Shown here: one piece after another, positions 1 to 9,382 of the stretch | How positions within the stretch are numbered: position 1 is the first letter of the stretch | How the letters are laid out: each line of letters begins with the position of its first letter | The notes under the pieces: generated by a model | The model's database searches: none | Told to the model about the DNA's origin: nothing | The model's input: only the letters and a program-made list of their open reading frames with translations | Program-made: the position numbers and the translations under genes | NCBI RefSeq assembly: GCF_000423565.1 | Contig: NZ_AUIF01000032.1 | Span: forward strand, 62,001-126,000 | DNA from: Runella zeae DSM 19591 | GTDB lineage: Bacteria > Bacteroidota > Bacteroidia > Cytophagales > Spirosomataceae | Direction: 5' to 3' | DNA length: 64,000 nt

Positions 1-92
1 GACGCCTTTAGGCTGGGGAAAAGAAAGAAGCAGAATTTTTTGGGCTTTAGCCCTGACTTTTAACATCCTACTCAACTACGCCAAATTAAAGG

Positions 93-125
93 AGACTTTC
101 CAAGTTTTACAAACTTGGAAAGTCT
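93..125. terminator. 15-bp perfect hairpin just past purB stop
   Basis: Bases 93-107 and 111-125 are perfect reverse complements around a 3-nt loop, 5 nt beyond the purB stop on the minus strand. There is no strong U-tract on the minus side, so it may act as a weak terminator or as a 3'-end stabiliser. The arm sequence resembles another hairpin at 40645-40671. Confidence 0.55.
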
Positions 126-129
126 AAGC

Positions 130-1473
130 CTAAACACCAGTATAACTAAAAGGTGAAATCGCTCTCAGTTCTTCTTTGATGCTATCTGATACGTCAAGGC
201 CATCAATAAACTCCGCAATGGTATTAGAAGTAATCTTTTCATTTTTACGGGTCAATGCCTTGAGGGCTTCATAAGGCTGAGGATAAGCCTCACGGCGCAA
301 AATCGTCTGAATCGCTTCTGCTACCACAGCCCAATTATTGTCTAAATCTGCGTAAAATGCCTGCTCATTCAGTTCAAGTTTGCCCAAACCGCGAAGCAGT
401 GCTTTGAGCCCAATGACCGTATGCCCCAAAGGAACACCCAAATTGCGCAACACGGTAGAATCGGTAAGGTCTCTTTGAAGACGTGAAATAGGAAGCTTGG
501 CAGCCAAATGCTCAAATACAGCGTTGGCAATTCCCAAATTCCCCTCTGAATTTTCAAAGTCAATGGGATTTACTTTATGGGGCATTGCCGAAGAGCCTAC
601 TTCTCCCGCTTTGATTTTTTGTTTGAAATATTCCATAGATACGTAAGTCCATACGTCTCTATCAAGGTCTATCAGGATAGTATTGAGCCTTTTGAAGGTA
701 TCCATCAATGCCGCCAACATATCATAATGCTCAATCTGCGTGGTGAGTTGGCTACGCGACAAACCGAGCGTTTCATTAACAAATTGGTTGCCAAAAGCCA
801 CCCAATCTATATCGGGATAAGCCACGTGGTGAGCATTGAAATTTCCAGTAGCTCCCCCAAACTTAGCCGCAAAAGGCACTACTTTCAGCATCGAAAGTTG
901 TTTTTCGAGTCTTTCTACAAACACCCCTAGCTCTTTTCCCAAACGGGTAGGCGAAGCGGGTTGTCCATGCGTACGAGCTAGCATCGGAATATGCTTCCAC
1001 TCTTCGGCAAGCGCCTTTAGTTTTGTAATCACTTCTTCAAACAAAGGAATCATCTCGGCTTGAAGCGCATCCTTCAAAGACAGCGGAATTGAAGTATTGT
1101 TGACATCTTGAGAGGTAAGGCCAAAGTGAATAAACTCCAAAAAAGGCTCTAATTGCTTGTTTTTGAGCTTTTCTTTGATAAAATATTCAACTGCTTTTAC
1201 GTCATGATTAGTCACCGATTCTATTTCTTTAATCATGCGAGCATCTACTTCCGAAAACTCTCCGTAAAGGGCTCTTAAATCTGTATAGAGCGTTTTGTCA
1301 AAATCCTTGAGCTGAGCCAAAGGCAGCTCACACAAGGCAATGAAATATTCGACTTCAATCAAAATGCGGTAACGAATCAGCCCAAATTCAGAAAAATAAG
1401 GAGCTAGTTTTTCAACCTGACGACGGTAGCGGCCGTCAATGGGAGATATGGCAGTGAGCGTATTTAGTTGCAT
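130..1473 (-). CDS. purB: Adenylosuccinate lyase
   Basis: PurB removes fumarate from SAICAR and from adenylosuccinate, two steps of cytoplasmic purine synthesis. I start at the ATG at 1473 (447 aa), which gives the usual family N-terminus MQLNTLTAISPIDGRYR; an upstream in-frame extension to 1572 looks non-coding. Visible family features are RTHGQPASPT (about 167-176, holding a catalytic His), TSQDVNN (about 120-126) and the fumarase/lyase signature GSSAMPHKVNP (about 293-303) with the mobile-loop Ser. Length matches bacterial PurB of the E. coli type (about 456 aa). A -7 promoter element lies 19 nt upstream of the start, which supports this start. It is a single-gene unit with a hairpin right after the stop. 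Confidence 0.95.
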   Translation of the reverse strand: MQLNTLTAISPIDGRYRRQVEKLAPYFSEFGLIRYRILIEVEYFIALCELPLAQLKDFDKTLYTDLRALYGEFSEVDARMIKEIESVTNHDVKAVEYFIKEKLKNKQLEPFLEFIHFGLTSQDVNNTSIPLSLKDALQAEMIPLFEEVITKLKALAEEWKHIPMLARTHGQPASPTRLGKELGVFVERLEKQLSMLKVVPFAAKFGGATGNFNAHHVAYPDIDWVAFGNQFVNETLGLSRSQLTTQIEHYDMLAALMDTFKRLNTILIDLDRDVWTYVSMEYFKQKIKAGEVGSSAMPHKVNPIDFENSEGNLGIANAVFEHLAAKLPISRLQRDLTDSTVLRNLGVPLGHTVIGLKALLRGLGKLELNEQAFYADLDNNWAVVAEAIQTILRREAYPQPYEALKALTRKNEKITSNTIAEFIDGLDVSDSIKEELRAISPFSYTGV

Positions 1474-1491
1474 AGTATGGGTTCTAAAACA

Positions 1492-1499
1492 CAAAGATA
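1492..1499 (-). promoter_or_regulatory. Bacteroidota -7 element for purB
   Basis: The minus strand reads TATCTTTG here, a perfect TAnnTTTG match placed so that transcription would begin about 10 nt before the purB ATG at 1473. No TTG at the standard -33 distance is evident, so support is partial. Confidence 0.4.
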
Positions 1500-1642
1500 C
1501 GCCATCCTTGGCAAAGATTTGGTAGAAAACCCGCGAAAATGCTTTTATAGATAAGAATCTCTCTTCCTTCATTTAGGAATGATTTTCGCAACTTTTATCA
1601 TTCTCTATTCCAAACCTGCTATCATCCTTTAAGTCTTTATCA

Positions 1643-2806
1643 ATGAAAAAATACGCCTTATTTCTCTGCCTTTTCTTGTACCAAATGGTGGGGGCTCAAG
1701 TCCCAGGCAGCGTAGTAGCTTATAGTCCTGCTTCATCGGGCTTGTATATTGGTTCGCCAAGTGTGTGTATTCTTCCCAATGGCGACTATCTCGCATCTCA
1801 CGATTTGTTTGGCCCTAAGTCCAACGAATTTGAAAAACCTATTTCGAAAATCTACCGCTCCCAAGACAAAGGCAAAACTTGGACACACATAGCCGACATC
1901 AACGGACAGTTTTGGTCTAAACTCTTTGTGCACGAAAAAGGGCTGTATTTTATGGGAACCAGCAAACATCACGGCAATACTATCATCCGTAAATCGACCG
2001 ACAACGGCAACACTTGGTCTGAACCCACCGACGCCGAAAATGGCTTACTACTTGCCGGTGAATATCACTGCGCCCCTATGCCGCTGATTGAGCATGATGG
2101 CAAACTTTGGCGCGCTATGGAAGATGCAATGGGACCTATCAAAAAATGGGGAAAACGCTACGGAGCCTTTATGATGTCGATTCCGCTGGGTGCCGACCCT
2201 ATGAAAGCCACCAACTGGACAAGCAGCAATGTATTGAGACATGATTCGACGCTACTGGGTGGCAATTTTGGAGGGTGGATTGAAGGCAATGCAGTGGTAG
2301 ACCCCAACGGTCAACTTTGGGACGTACTACGCGTGGATGATAAATCTACTTTAGAAGAAAAAGCCGCTTTTGTCAAGATTAGTGCAGATGGCAAAACCGC
2401 GACTTTTGACCGTGATGCTGATTTTGTAAAATTCCCGGGAGGTAGCAAAAAATTCAGTATTCGTTATGATTCCAAATCCAAACTCTATTGGACTATCACC
2501 AACTATATTCCAGACGAAATCAAAGCGGCTAACAAAGGACGAAATCCAGCGAGCATTCGCAACACACAAGCCTTGTTTAGTTCTAAAGACTTGCGCAATT
2601 GGGATTTACGTAAAATATTACTCCAGCATCCCGACATCATCAAGCATGGTTTTCAGTACGTAGATTGGCTTTTTGAAGGAAAAAACAATATCATTTTTCT
2701 TTCGCGTACGGCTTATGAAGACGGCCAAGGTGGTGCTCACAACAACCACGACGCCAATTATATGACTTTCCACCGAATCAAAAAATTTCGGAAGAGTAAA
2801 CCCTGA
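1643..2806 (+). CDS. Secreted sialidase/BNR-repeat-like protein
   Basis: The 387-aa protein starts with a Sec signal peptide (MKKYALFLCLFLYQMVGAQ). It carries two Asp-box (BNR) motifs, SQDKGKTW (about 73-80) and STDNGNTW (about 117-124), typical of the six-bladed beta-propeller of sialidases and related glycosidases. Asp-boxes are structural, so they fix the fold but not the substrate. I could not confirm the arginine triad of true exo-sialidases, so enzyme activity is open. Related Bacteroidota proteins are usually annotated as exo-alpha-sialidase or sialidase family. It is monocistronic, divergent from purB and followed by a hairpin at 2818-2853. A sialate esterase gene lies far away at 48.4 kb, and I do not link the two. 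Confidence 0.7.
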   Translation: MKKYALFLCLFLYQMVGAQVPGSVVAYSPASSGLYIGSPSVCILPNGDYLASHDLFGPKSNEFEKPISKIYRSQDKGKTWTHIADINGQFWSKLFVHEKGLYFMGTSKHHGNTIIRKSTDNGNTWSEPTDAENGLLLAGEYHCAPMPLIEHDGKLWRAMEDAMGPIKKWGKRYGAFMMSIPLGADPMKATNWTSSNVLRHDSTLLGGNFGGWIEGNAVVDPNGQLWDVLRVDDKSTLEEKAAFVKISADGKTATFDRDADFVKFPGGSKKFSIRYDSKSKLYWTITNYIPDEIKAANKGRNPASIRNTQALFSSKDLRNWDLRKILLQHPDIIKHGFQYVDWLFEGKNNIIFLSRTAYEDGQGGAHNNHDANYMTFHRIKKFRKSKP

Positions 2807-2817
2807 CCCTTTTACTA

Positions 2818-2853
2818 CAGTTGGTAAAGTTTGGTCTCTCAATTTACCAACTG
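2818..2853 (+). terminator. Intrinsic terminator-like hairpin after sialidase-like gene
   Basis: An 11-bp perfect stem, CAGTTGGTAAA (2818-2828) with TTTACCAACTG (2843-2853), lies 12 nt after the stop. The tail is only moderately T-rich. Confidence 0.5.
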
Positions 2854-3063
2854 CTCAATCCTTTAATTTCTAAAAAAACAAATGACATCCCACTGATTGC
2901 CAACAAACATCTATTTTTCAGCCACTTAGCTTTAAGCATTTTTTGCGATATTTTTAAGCAATCGCAGTGGGGACTCGTTAAGGATGCAAAACCATTTTTA
3001 ATAAAAAGCTTATAGCTTAGGGCCTAAAGCGTATTGCTAAGTAGTCACCTAGATTTTAAAATT

Positions 3064-4887
3064 TCATACATATCCTCTCGCTTGCAATTGAAACAACTCA
3101 GCATAGCGTCCTTGTTTTGCCATCAATGTTTCATGGCTCCCTGATTCTATCAATTGTCCATTTTCGATTACGACGATGCGGTCAGCCATGCGAACAGTCG
3201 AAAAGCGATGCGAAATCAATAAAGCCATTTTGCCTCTTGTCAGCTCCGCAAATCGCTGAAATACCTCATATTCAGCACGCGCATCTAGTGCTGCCGTAGG
3301 TTCATCCAAAATGAGCAATTCCGAATCGCGCATGTATGCCCGTGCCAAGGCGATTTTTTGCCATTCTCCACCCGATAGCTCCGTGCCACCGTTGAAATGC
3401 CGCCCCAAGACTTGTTGGAAACCATTGGGCAAACGCCCAATCAAAGCCGCCGCCAAACTCCGTTCTGATGCCGTAGCGATGCGGTCGAGGTTATTGATTT
3501 GATTGATATCTCCTACGGCGATATTGCTCTGCACGGTCATCATCAGACGAATATAATCTTGAAAAATCACCCCAATATGCCGTTGAAGTTCGGTTAAATC
3601 ATATTCTCTTAAGTCTCGCCCGTCGAGCAAGATACGCCCTTCCGTAGGGTCATAAAGGCGCGTGAGAAGCTTGACAAGCGTCGTTTTTCCTGCACCATTT
3701 TCACCCACTATCGCTAGTTTTTCACCCGCATTCAGTTTAAAATTAAGATGTTGAAATACCCATTTTTGACTACTTGGATAACGAAATCCGACGTTTTCAA
3801 ACACAAACCCTTCTCGAATAGGATTAGGGAAAGGCAAAGGAGCGACAGGAGAAGCTACTTCAGGTTTCAAGTCAAAAAATTGGAAGAAATCTTTGAGGTA
3901 CAATGCCCCTTGCGAAATACTCGTAAAACGATTTAGAATCCCTTCCAATGAAGATTTAAGCTGCCTAAACGACCCCACTAAGAAGGTTAGACTTCCGATA
4001 GTAATCGCCCCTTTGACGGTTTCGACCCCAATGAAAGCATAAGCTCCATAGTAGCCCGCCGTCCCGACAGCCGTCAACATAGTTCCCCAAAAAGCCCGCC
4101 GTATCGCCAATTTTTTGTTTTGCTCATAATAAGCCGACGACACTTCCCGAAAACGCTCCGTCAGAAACCCAGACAAATTGAAGAGTTTTACTTCTTTGGC
4201 ATTGACATTGCTCGCCCCTACATATCGCAGATAATCAAGTTCGCGGCGTTGAGGCGTCCATTGATACGATAGGGCATAGCTTTGTGAATTGAAGTAAAAC
4301 TCCCCCAAAAACGCTGGAATAATACTCAATACCAAAATCAAAATGAGCCACGGGCTGAATATCGCCAAACCCGCCCCCAAAAAACCAATAGTGATAATAT
4401 CTTGTACTTGCGTCAACGACTGCGACAGTAGCGCCGTTCGGCCTACGGTTTGTTGGCGGGCGCGTTCGAGTTTGTCATAAAAAACTGGTTCTTCAAACTG
4501 TGCCAAATCAAGTGTAGCGGCGTGCTGCATGATTTGGATGGAGGAACGATTGGCGTGCAAATCTCCCAAAAGCGAATCAAGCAAAGCCGTGGCTCGATTG
4601 AGCATATCGGCACTCAAGGCCAACGCCAACTCTGTACCAATGAGCAAAACCAAATGAGCCGTATCCTGAGAATGTGCATTGAGCAGCATTACCACTTCGT
4701 CGATGATGAGTTTGCCCACGTAGAGCGTCAGAAATGGAATCGCCGACCGCAGCAAACGCAAAAAAACATTGGCGGCAGTCATCCAAGGTTGGGTGTGCCA
4801 AATTTCCTTGAAAAAAGGTGGCAAATATTGAAGTGCCTGAAAACGGTCTTTGAGGGAAGGCTGAGGTTGTTTATTAGTAGGAGGCAT
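3064..4887 (-). CDS. ABC exporter, fused permease-ATPase half transporter
   Basis: This 607-aa protein has an N-terminal transmembrane domain (about residues 35-325) followed by one nucleotide-binding domain. The ATPase motifs are intact: Walker A GENGAGKTT (395-403), signature LSGGE (504-508), Walker B LLILDEP (524-530) and the switch His in LLISHR (560). The layout matches MsbA/lipid-type or peptide-type half exporters, which work as homodimers in the inner membrane. The substrate cannot be read from the sequence. It has no operon partner: it faces away from the next gene and ends facing the sialidase-like gene. Confidence 0.88.
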   Translation of the reverse strand: MPPTNKQPQPSLKDRFQALQYLPPFFKEIWHTQPWMTAANVFLRLLRSAIPFLTLYVGKLIIDEVVMLLNAHSQDTAHLVLLIGTELALALSADMLNRATALLDSLLGDLHANRSSIQIMQHAATLDLAQFEEPVFYDKLERARQQTVGRTALLSQSLTQVQDIITIGFLGAGLAIFSPWLILILVLSIIPAFLGEFYFNSQSYALSYQWTPQRRELDYLRYVGASNVNAKEVKLFNLSGFLTERFREVSSAYYEQNKKLAIRRAFWGTMLTAVGTAGYYGAYAFIGVETVKGAITIGSLTFLVGSFRQLKSSLEGILNRFTSISQGALYLKDFFQFFDLKPEVASPVAPLPFPNPIREGFVFENVGFRYPSSQKWVFQHLNFKLNAGEKLAIVGENGAGKTTLVKLLTRLYDPTEGRILLDGRDLREYDLTELQRHIGVIFQDYIRLMMTVQSNIAVGDINQINNLDRIATASERSLAAALIGRLPNGFQQVLGRHFNGGTELSGGEWQKIALARAYMRDSELLILDEPTAALDARAEYEVFQRFAELTRGKMALLISHRFSTVRMADRIVVIENGQLIESGSHETLMAKQGRYAELFQLQARGYV

Positions 4888-5023
4888 AGAAATATTAACA
4901 GCTGATAATTAGCTAAATACCATTAGAATGGTAGAAAAACAGCGTCTATCCTAAAAAAGTGCCGAATAATAAACCCACCGCTCGCCAAATACTCTTTTAC
5001 CGTAATTTTGTTCTTAAAAAGCC

Positions 5024-6088
5024 ATGAACTCCCCCTACGAATTATTTTTCTTAAAAAATGTAGCTCATTTTCCCGACGGAACGCTGTTTGAGCTTGAAAA
5101 TCAACTTTATAGTCATGCCCAAATCAGCGGAGCTAGTAATGAAAAAAGACAAGAAATCGCCGATTGGGAATATACCACTCAAGGCTACCTCCTACCCGAC
5201 CGAGGCGATGGAGTACGCGATCTTGTCCCCAAAGAAAAAGTAGTGCTTTGCCCAGCCTTTTCGGAAAATATCTCTCCCCTCAAAGGAGAAATTGAAATCA
5301 CCAAAGCCCGCACAAAAAGTATCCGATTTCCAGAGTACCCTACTCCCTCTCATACGCCTGTGGGGATTTTTGGCAAAAACCACATTCAGATTATCCACAA
5401 TCTTCATTATCAGCGCATTGTAGCTGACGTGCTTCACAAAAATCTGGCAGTCGCCCAAATCATTGTCTTCAACAAAACCAAATTAATAGAAGTCGAAAAT
5501 TACCTATCTCCTCATTTCAATCGGCACGAATATCGCTGGACAGTGAGCTGCGAATTTGGACATCTGACTTTTGGGTTTTATGAAGTTCAAATTCAGTTTA
5601 CCAATGGCTGGTGTTATAGCATCGACCTCATCAAACATTACCCTGATTATCTCAAAGAGCGATTTTATCAACTTACCGCTCAACCCATGCCCTCTCGAAA
5701 GCCTGCTTCATTTACTCCTCTTCAAGAAATTGGATTTGACCTCATCAAAATGGGCATCCAAGTTCTTACCTCTACCAATATGGGCGTCGATGACGAAATC
5801 CTAAACGAAGCATTGGCTTTGACTACCGAATGGGGACCTAATTTTCAAAAACCTATCTTCGAAAGATTACATGCAAAGTATCCTTGGATTGACGAAATAC
5901 TGGCTGAAAAGCTACAAAAATATTGTAAAGAAGCTGAATACTATATTTATGAATTAGGGTATAAAGAACTCAATGGCGAAATTTCGGAGGCTGAGCTAGT
6001 CCCTTTAGCCCAAGCTAAATATCCTTGGGTTGCCGCAAAACATTGGCATCGATTAAAAAACATTGCCATGTATTATGCGCGACGTTAA
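5024..6088 (+). CDS. Hypothetical protein, 354 aa
   Basis: I do not recognise this family. There is no signal peptide or membrane segment, so it is probably cytoplasmic. The N-terminal two thirds is mixed and aromatic-rich. The C-terminal 120 residues are helical and contain two similar stretches, LHAKYPWIDEILAEKLQKYCKEAE and a later one containing AKYPWVAAKHWHRLKNIAMYY, which looks like a small internal duplication around an AKYPW core. A TAATTTTG element at 5003-5010 could be a promoter -7 box but has no matching -33. It stands alone between the divergent ABC exporter and the c-heme protein gene. Confidence 0.6.
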   Translation: MNSPYELFFLKNVAHFPDGTLFELENQLYSHAQISGASNEKRQEIADWEYTTQGYLLPDRGDGVRDLVPKEKVVLCPAFSENISPLKGEIEITKARTKSIRFPEYPTPSHTPVGIFGKNHIQIIHNLHYQRIVADVLHKNLAVAQIIVFNKTKLIEVENYLSPHFNRHEYRWTVSCEFGHLTFGFYEVQIQFTNGWCYSIDLIKHYPDYLKERFYQLTAQPMPSRKPASFTPLQEIGFDLIKMGIQVLTSTNMGVDDEILNEALALTTEWGPNFQKPIFERLHAKYPWIDEILAEKLQKYCKEAEYYIYELGYKELNGEISEAELVPLAQAKYPWVAAKHWHRLKNIAMYYARR

Positions 6089-6183
6089 CCAATTTTTTAG
6101 CCCTCCTTCAAGGCATTATAAATGTTAAACATTTTGCTTTAACATTTAATTGTCCTGAGACTTGTACTAAACCACTTATACAA

Positions 6184-9100
6184 ATGAAAAAATACCTCTG
6201 GGGGCTAGGCGGCATCGCTCTTACCTGCGGATTGGCGGCTTCTTATCAAAACGACAACCCAAGTCGCGCCACCTCCAATACCCTCGACAGCGTGTATGCT
6301 ACGCTTACACAAGAACAAAAACATGACCTCAAATATGCCGTTGGGGCATTGGAAGTAGCCGAAGGACTGGAAGCTAATTTGTTTGCTTCTGAGCCGATGA
6401 TTACCAATCCTACCAATATCGACATCGATCACAAAGGGCGAGTATGGGTGCTTGAAGCTTACAACTATCGTCCTCACATTACTGGCAACCCTACCCACAG
6501 CGAGGGGGATCGCATCTTGATTTTGGAAGATACCAACGGCGACGGCAAAGCAGATGCAAGTAAAGTATTTTATCAAGGTCCAGAGGTCAATGCGCCCTTG
6601 GGAATCTTGGTCATGGGCAATCGCGTACTGGTTTCGCAAAGCCCTTATGTATGGTTGTTTACGGATGAAAACGGCGACGATAAAGCCGACAAAAAAGAGA
6701 TTATTTTTCAAGGTATCAAAGGGGAGCAGCACGACCACGGAATGCACGCCTTTACTTTTGGCCCTGACGGAAAACTGTATTTTAATTTTGGCAACGAAGG
6801 CAATCAACTCCTCGACGGCAAAGGACAACCCGTACTTGACCAAGATGGCGCACCTATCGACCGCAAAAAATACAAACAAGGCATGGTTTTCAGGTGTGAC
6901 CCTGATTTCAAAAACGTAGAAGTATTAGGGCACAATTTCCGCAACAACTACGAAGTGGCAGTGGATAGCTACGGTAGCATGTGGCAATCCGACAACGACG
7001 ACGATGGCAACAAAGGCGTCCGCATCAACTATGTCATGGAATACGGCAACTATGGCTATACCGACGAAATGACCGGCGCAAGCTGGTCAGCCAATCGTAC
7101 TAATATTGAGCCCGAAATTCCCCTGCGGCATTGGCATCTCAATGATCCCGGGGTAGTTCCCAACCTACTCCAAACAGGCGCAGGCTCTCCTACAGGCATG
7201 GTGATTTATGAAGGCGATATGTTGCCCAAAGTGTTTCAAAATCAAATGATTCACTGCGACGCAGGCCCCAATGTAGTAAGGGCATACCCTGTAGAAAAAA
7301 ATGGCGCAGGTTATAAAGCAACTATCGTCAACGTCCTCCACGGCAAGCGCAATCAATGGTTTCGCCCGTCGGATGTGTGTGTAGCTCCTGACGGCTCTTT
7401 GTTTGCTGCTGATTGGTACGACCCCGGCGTGGGTGGCCACCAAGCGGGCGATTTGAATCGCGGCCGTATTTATAGAGTGACACCGCCCAATACGCCTTAC
7501 AAAGTTCCTAATCATGATTTCAATACCCTTTCAGGGGCTTTAGAAGCCATCCAAAGTCCCAATGTATCAGTAAGATATATGGCTTGGAATAAAATCAGAA
7601 GCCTAGGCCAAAGTGCAGAAAGCGAACTCGTGAAAATGTACCAATCGGCCCCCAATCCACGTATGAAAGCACGGGCATTGTGGCTTTTGAGCAAATTACC
7701 TAATGGCAGTACTTATGTAGAAACTGCCCTTACCGACGCCAACCCTGATATTCGAATTACGGGTATCAGAGCCGCCCGTCAAATCACCGCCAAAGGGATT
7801 TTGCCACTTTCCATTCATCATCTGAATACTTTAGCCAACGACCCCGACCCGCAGGTACGCCGCGAAATAGCCCTTGCCATACGCCACATCAACGATGATT
7901 TGGCGGCGGATATTTGGGTACAATTGGCCAACCGTTACGATGGACAAGACCGCTGGTACCTCGAAGCTTTGGGAGTATCGGCCGATGGACAGTGGGATAA
8001 GTTTTTTGGTACTTGGCTCAAAATGGGAGGCACAAACGCCGCAGCTACCGCCAAAGGGCGCGATATCATTTGGCGCGCTCGTACTGCTACCTCAGTGCCT
8101 CTGTTAGCCTCGCTCGCCGCCGATTCAAAAGTGCCTTTGCAGGAGCGTTTGCGGTATTTTAGAGCGTTTGATTTCAACCCAGGCGCGGTCGAAAAATCCA
8201 ACGCCCTACTCACTATTATGAAGGGCAATACCGACAACGAAATTACGAAGCTTTGCCTGCGCCACCTCGACCCTGGTTTTGTCAAAACCTCTCCTGCGGC
8301 ACAGCAAGGTCTTCAAAAACTGTTAGATGCGAGTTTTGGTACAAGCGAATATCTGGAGTTGGTCCAACGATTTGAGCCTGCCACCGAAAGCAAACGCCTT
8401 CTCCAAATCGCTCTCGAAAAGCCAATGCAACGCGACGGTAGAGATGCAGTGCGTCAATTATTCAAACAAAATGAGTCTGCGTTGCTCGTGGCAGCCATCA
8501 ATGGCAAGGATGCCGCTAAAGCCCAAAACGCGGTCATTTCTCTACGCGGCGTGGGAAGCAAGCAGTCGCTTGATATTTTGAAAGGAATAGCTCTAGACCC
8601 CAAACGTCCCAAAGCACTTCGCATGGAAGCTTCTCGGGCTTTGGGCGGTAGCATGGATGGCGAAGATTTGGTATTGGCTTTGTTGAAAGAAGGAAAACTC
8701 ACGGGCGATTTTAAAGCCGCTGCCGTACAGGGAGTGAGCAGTGCATGGCGCAAAAATGTACGTATCGAAGCCGCCAAATATATTGATGCCGCTCCTAGCA
8801 AAACAGGTAAGAAATTGCCTCCTGTAAGCGAGCTTATTGCACTTAGCGGCAATGCTGCCAACGGTCAAAAAGTATTTGCCAACTATTGCGCTATTTGCCA
8901 CCAAGTCAACGGTGAAGGGGCAGATTTTGGACCCAAACTTTCCGAAATTGGAAGCAAATTAGGAAAAGACGGTCAATACATGGCGATATTTTATCCAAGT
9001 GCAGGGGTTAGTTTTGGGTATGAAGGCTACGAAGTAAAATTCAAAGATGGAAGCACTACTATTGGGATTGTGGCTAGCAAAACAGAAACTGATTTGCTAA

Positions 9101-9261
9101 TGAAGTTTCCAGGAGGCACTACCCAAAGTTATAAAATGAGCCAAGTAGTGTCCATGAAAAAACTTGACGAGTCGCTCATGACTGCGGGCTTACACGAAAC
9201 TATGGGTCAACAAGACCTTGTCGATTTGGTGGAGTATATGTCAAGTTTAAAAAGGAAATAG
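6184..9261 (+). CDS. PVC-type c-heme protein with beta-propeller and HEAT repeats
   Basis: I start at the ATG at 6184 (MKKYLWGLGGIALTCGLAAS, a Sec signal), giving 1025 aa; the in-frame extension to 6025 overlaps the previous gene. Residues about 40-440 form a sorbosone/glucose-dehydrogenase-like propeller with Asp-rich loops such as DTNGDGKAD and DENGDDKAD. About 455-850 is helical and HEAT-like. About 885-1025 is a cytochrome c domain with CAICH at 902-906. Known members are periplasmic or surface c-heme proteins of Planctomycetota/Verrucomicrobiota and Bacteroidota, often called membrane-bound dehydrogenase. The oxidised substrate is unknown, though sugars are plausible. A metallophosphoesterase gene follows 121 nt later, with a degenerate palindromic repeat between. 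Confidence 0.85.
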   Translation: MKKYLWGLGGIALTCGLAASYQNDNPSRATSNTLDSVYATLTQEQKHDLKYAVGALEVAEGLEANLFASEPMITNPTNIDIDHKGRVWVLEAYNYRPHITGNPTHSEGDRILILEDTNGDGKADASKVFYQGPEVNAPLGILVMGNRVLVSQSPYVWLFTDENGDDKADKKEIIFQGIKGEQHDHGMHAFTFGPDGKLYFNFGNEGNQLLDGKGQPVLDQDGAPIDRKKYKQGMVFRCDPDFKNVEVLGHNFRNNYEVAVDSYGSMWQSDNDDDGNKGVRINYVMEYGNYGYTDEMTGASWSANRTNIEPEIPLRHWHLNDPGVVPNLLQTGAGSPTGMVIYEGDMLPKVFQNQMIHCDAGPNVVRAYPVEKNGAGYKATIVNVLHGKRNQWFRPSDVCVAPDGSLFAADWYDPGVGGHQAGDLNRGRIYRVTPPNTPYKVPNHDFNTLSGALEAIQSPNVSVRYMAWNKIRSLGQSAESELVKMYQSAPNPRMKARALWLLSKLPNGSTYVETALTDANPDIRITGIRAARQITAKGILPLSIHHLNTLANDPDPQVRREIALAIRHINDDLAADIWVQLANRYDGQDRWYLEALGVSADGQWDKFFGTWLKMGGTNAAATAKGRDIIWRARTATSVPLLASLAADSKVPLQERLRYFRAFDFNPGAVEKSNALLTIMKGNTDNEITKLCLRHLDPGFVKTSPAAQQGLQKLLDASFGTSEYLELVQRFEPATESKRLLQIALEKPMQRDGRDAVRQLFKQNESALLVAAINGKDAAKAQNAVISLRGVGSKQSLDILKGIALDPKRPKALRMEASRALGGSMDGEDLVLALLKEGKLTGDFKAAAVQGVSSAWRKNVRIEAAKYIDAAPSKTGKKLPPVSELIALSGNAANGQKVFANYCAICHQVNGEGADFGPKLSEIGSKLGKDGQYMAIFYPSAGVSFGYEGYEVKFKDGSTTIGIVASKTETDLLMKFPGGTTQSYKMSQVVSMKKLDESLMTAGLHETMGQQDLVDLVEYMSSLKRK

Positions 9262-9322
9262 TGCGTCGGAGACGCAATACCAGCTTTGACCCAAATCACA
9301 GTTTGGGGCAAGCTATTGCTCG
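9262..9322 (+). repeat. Degenerate copy of the window's palindromic 3' repeat
   Basis: Directly after the stop, GTGCGTCGGAGACGCAATAC matches one arm of the repeats at 40.5-48.4 kb, and the following CCCAAATcacaGTTTGGGG-type palindrome (about 9291-9309) matches their other conserved hairpin. The order and orientation relative to the upstream gene are the same as in the good copies; the third hairpin (TCCCGAA...TTCGGGA) is missing. Confidence 0.55.
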
Positions 9323-9382
9323 GCCTAATGTCTCTGACTTTAGCTGACATAGGTAATTATAGAAAAAATAAAAACAATAAGG

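Noticed and set aside
6205-6879. 224-aa ORF on the minus strand
   Set aside because: Shadow of the c-heme protein gene in the opposite strand; no start context and Cys/Val/Ile-rich composition typical of antisense frames.
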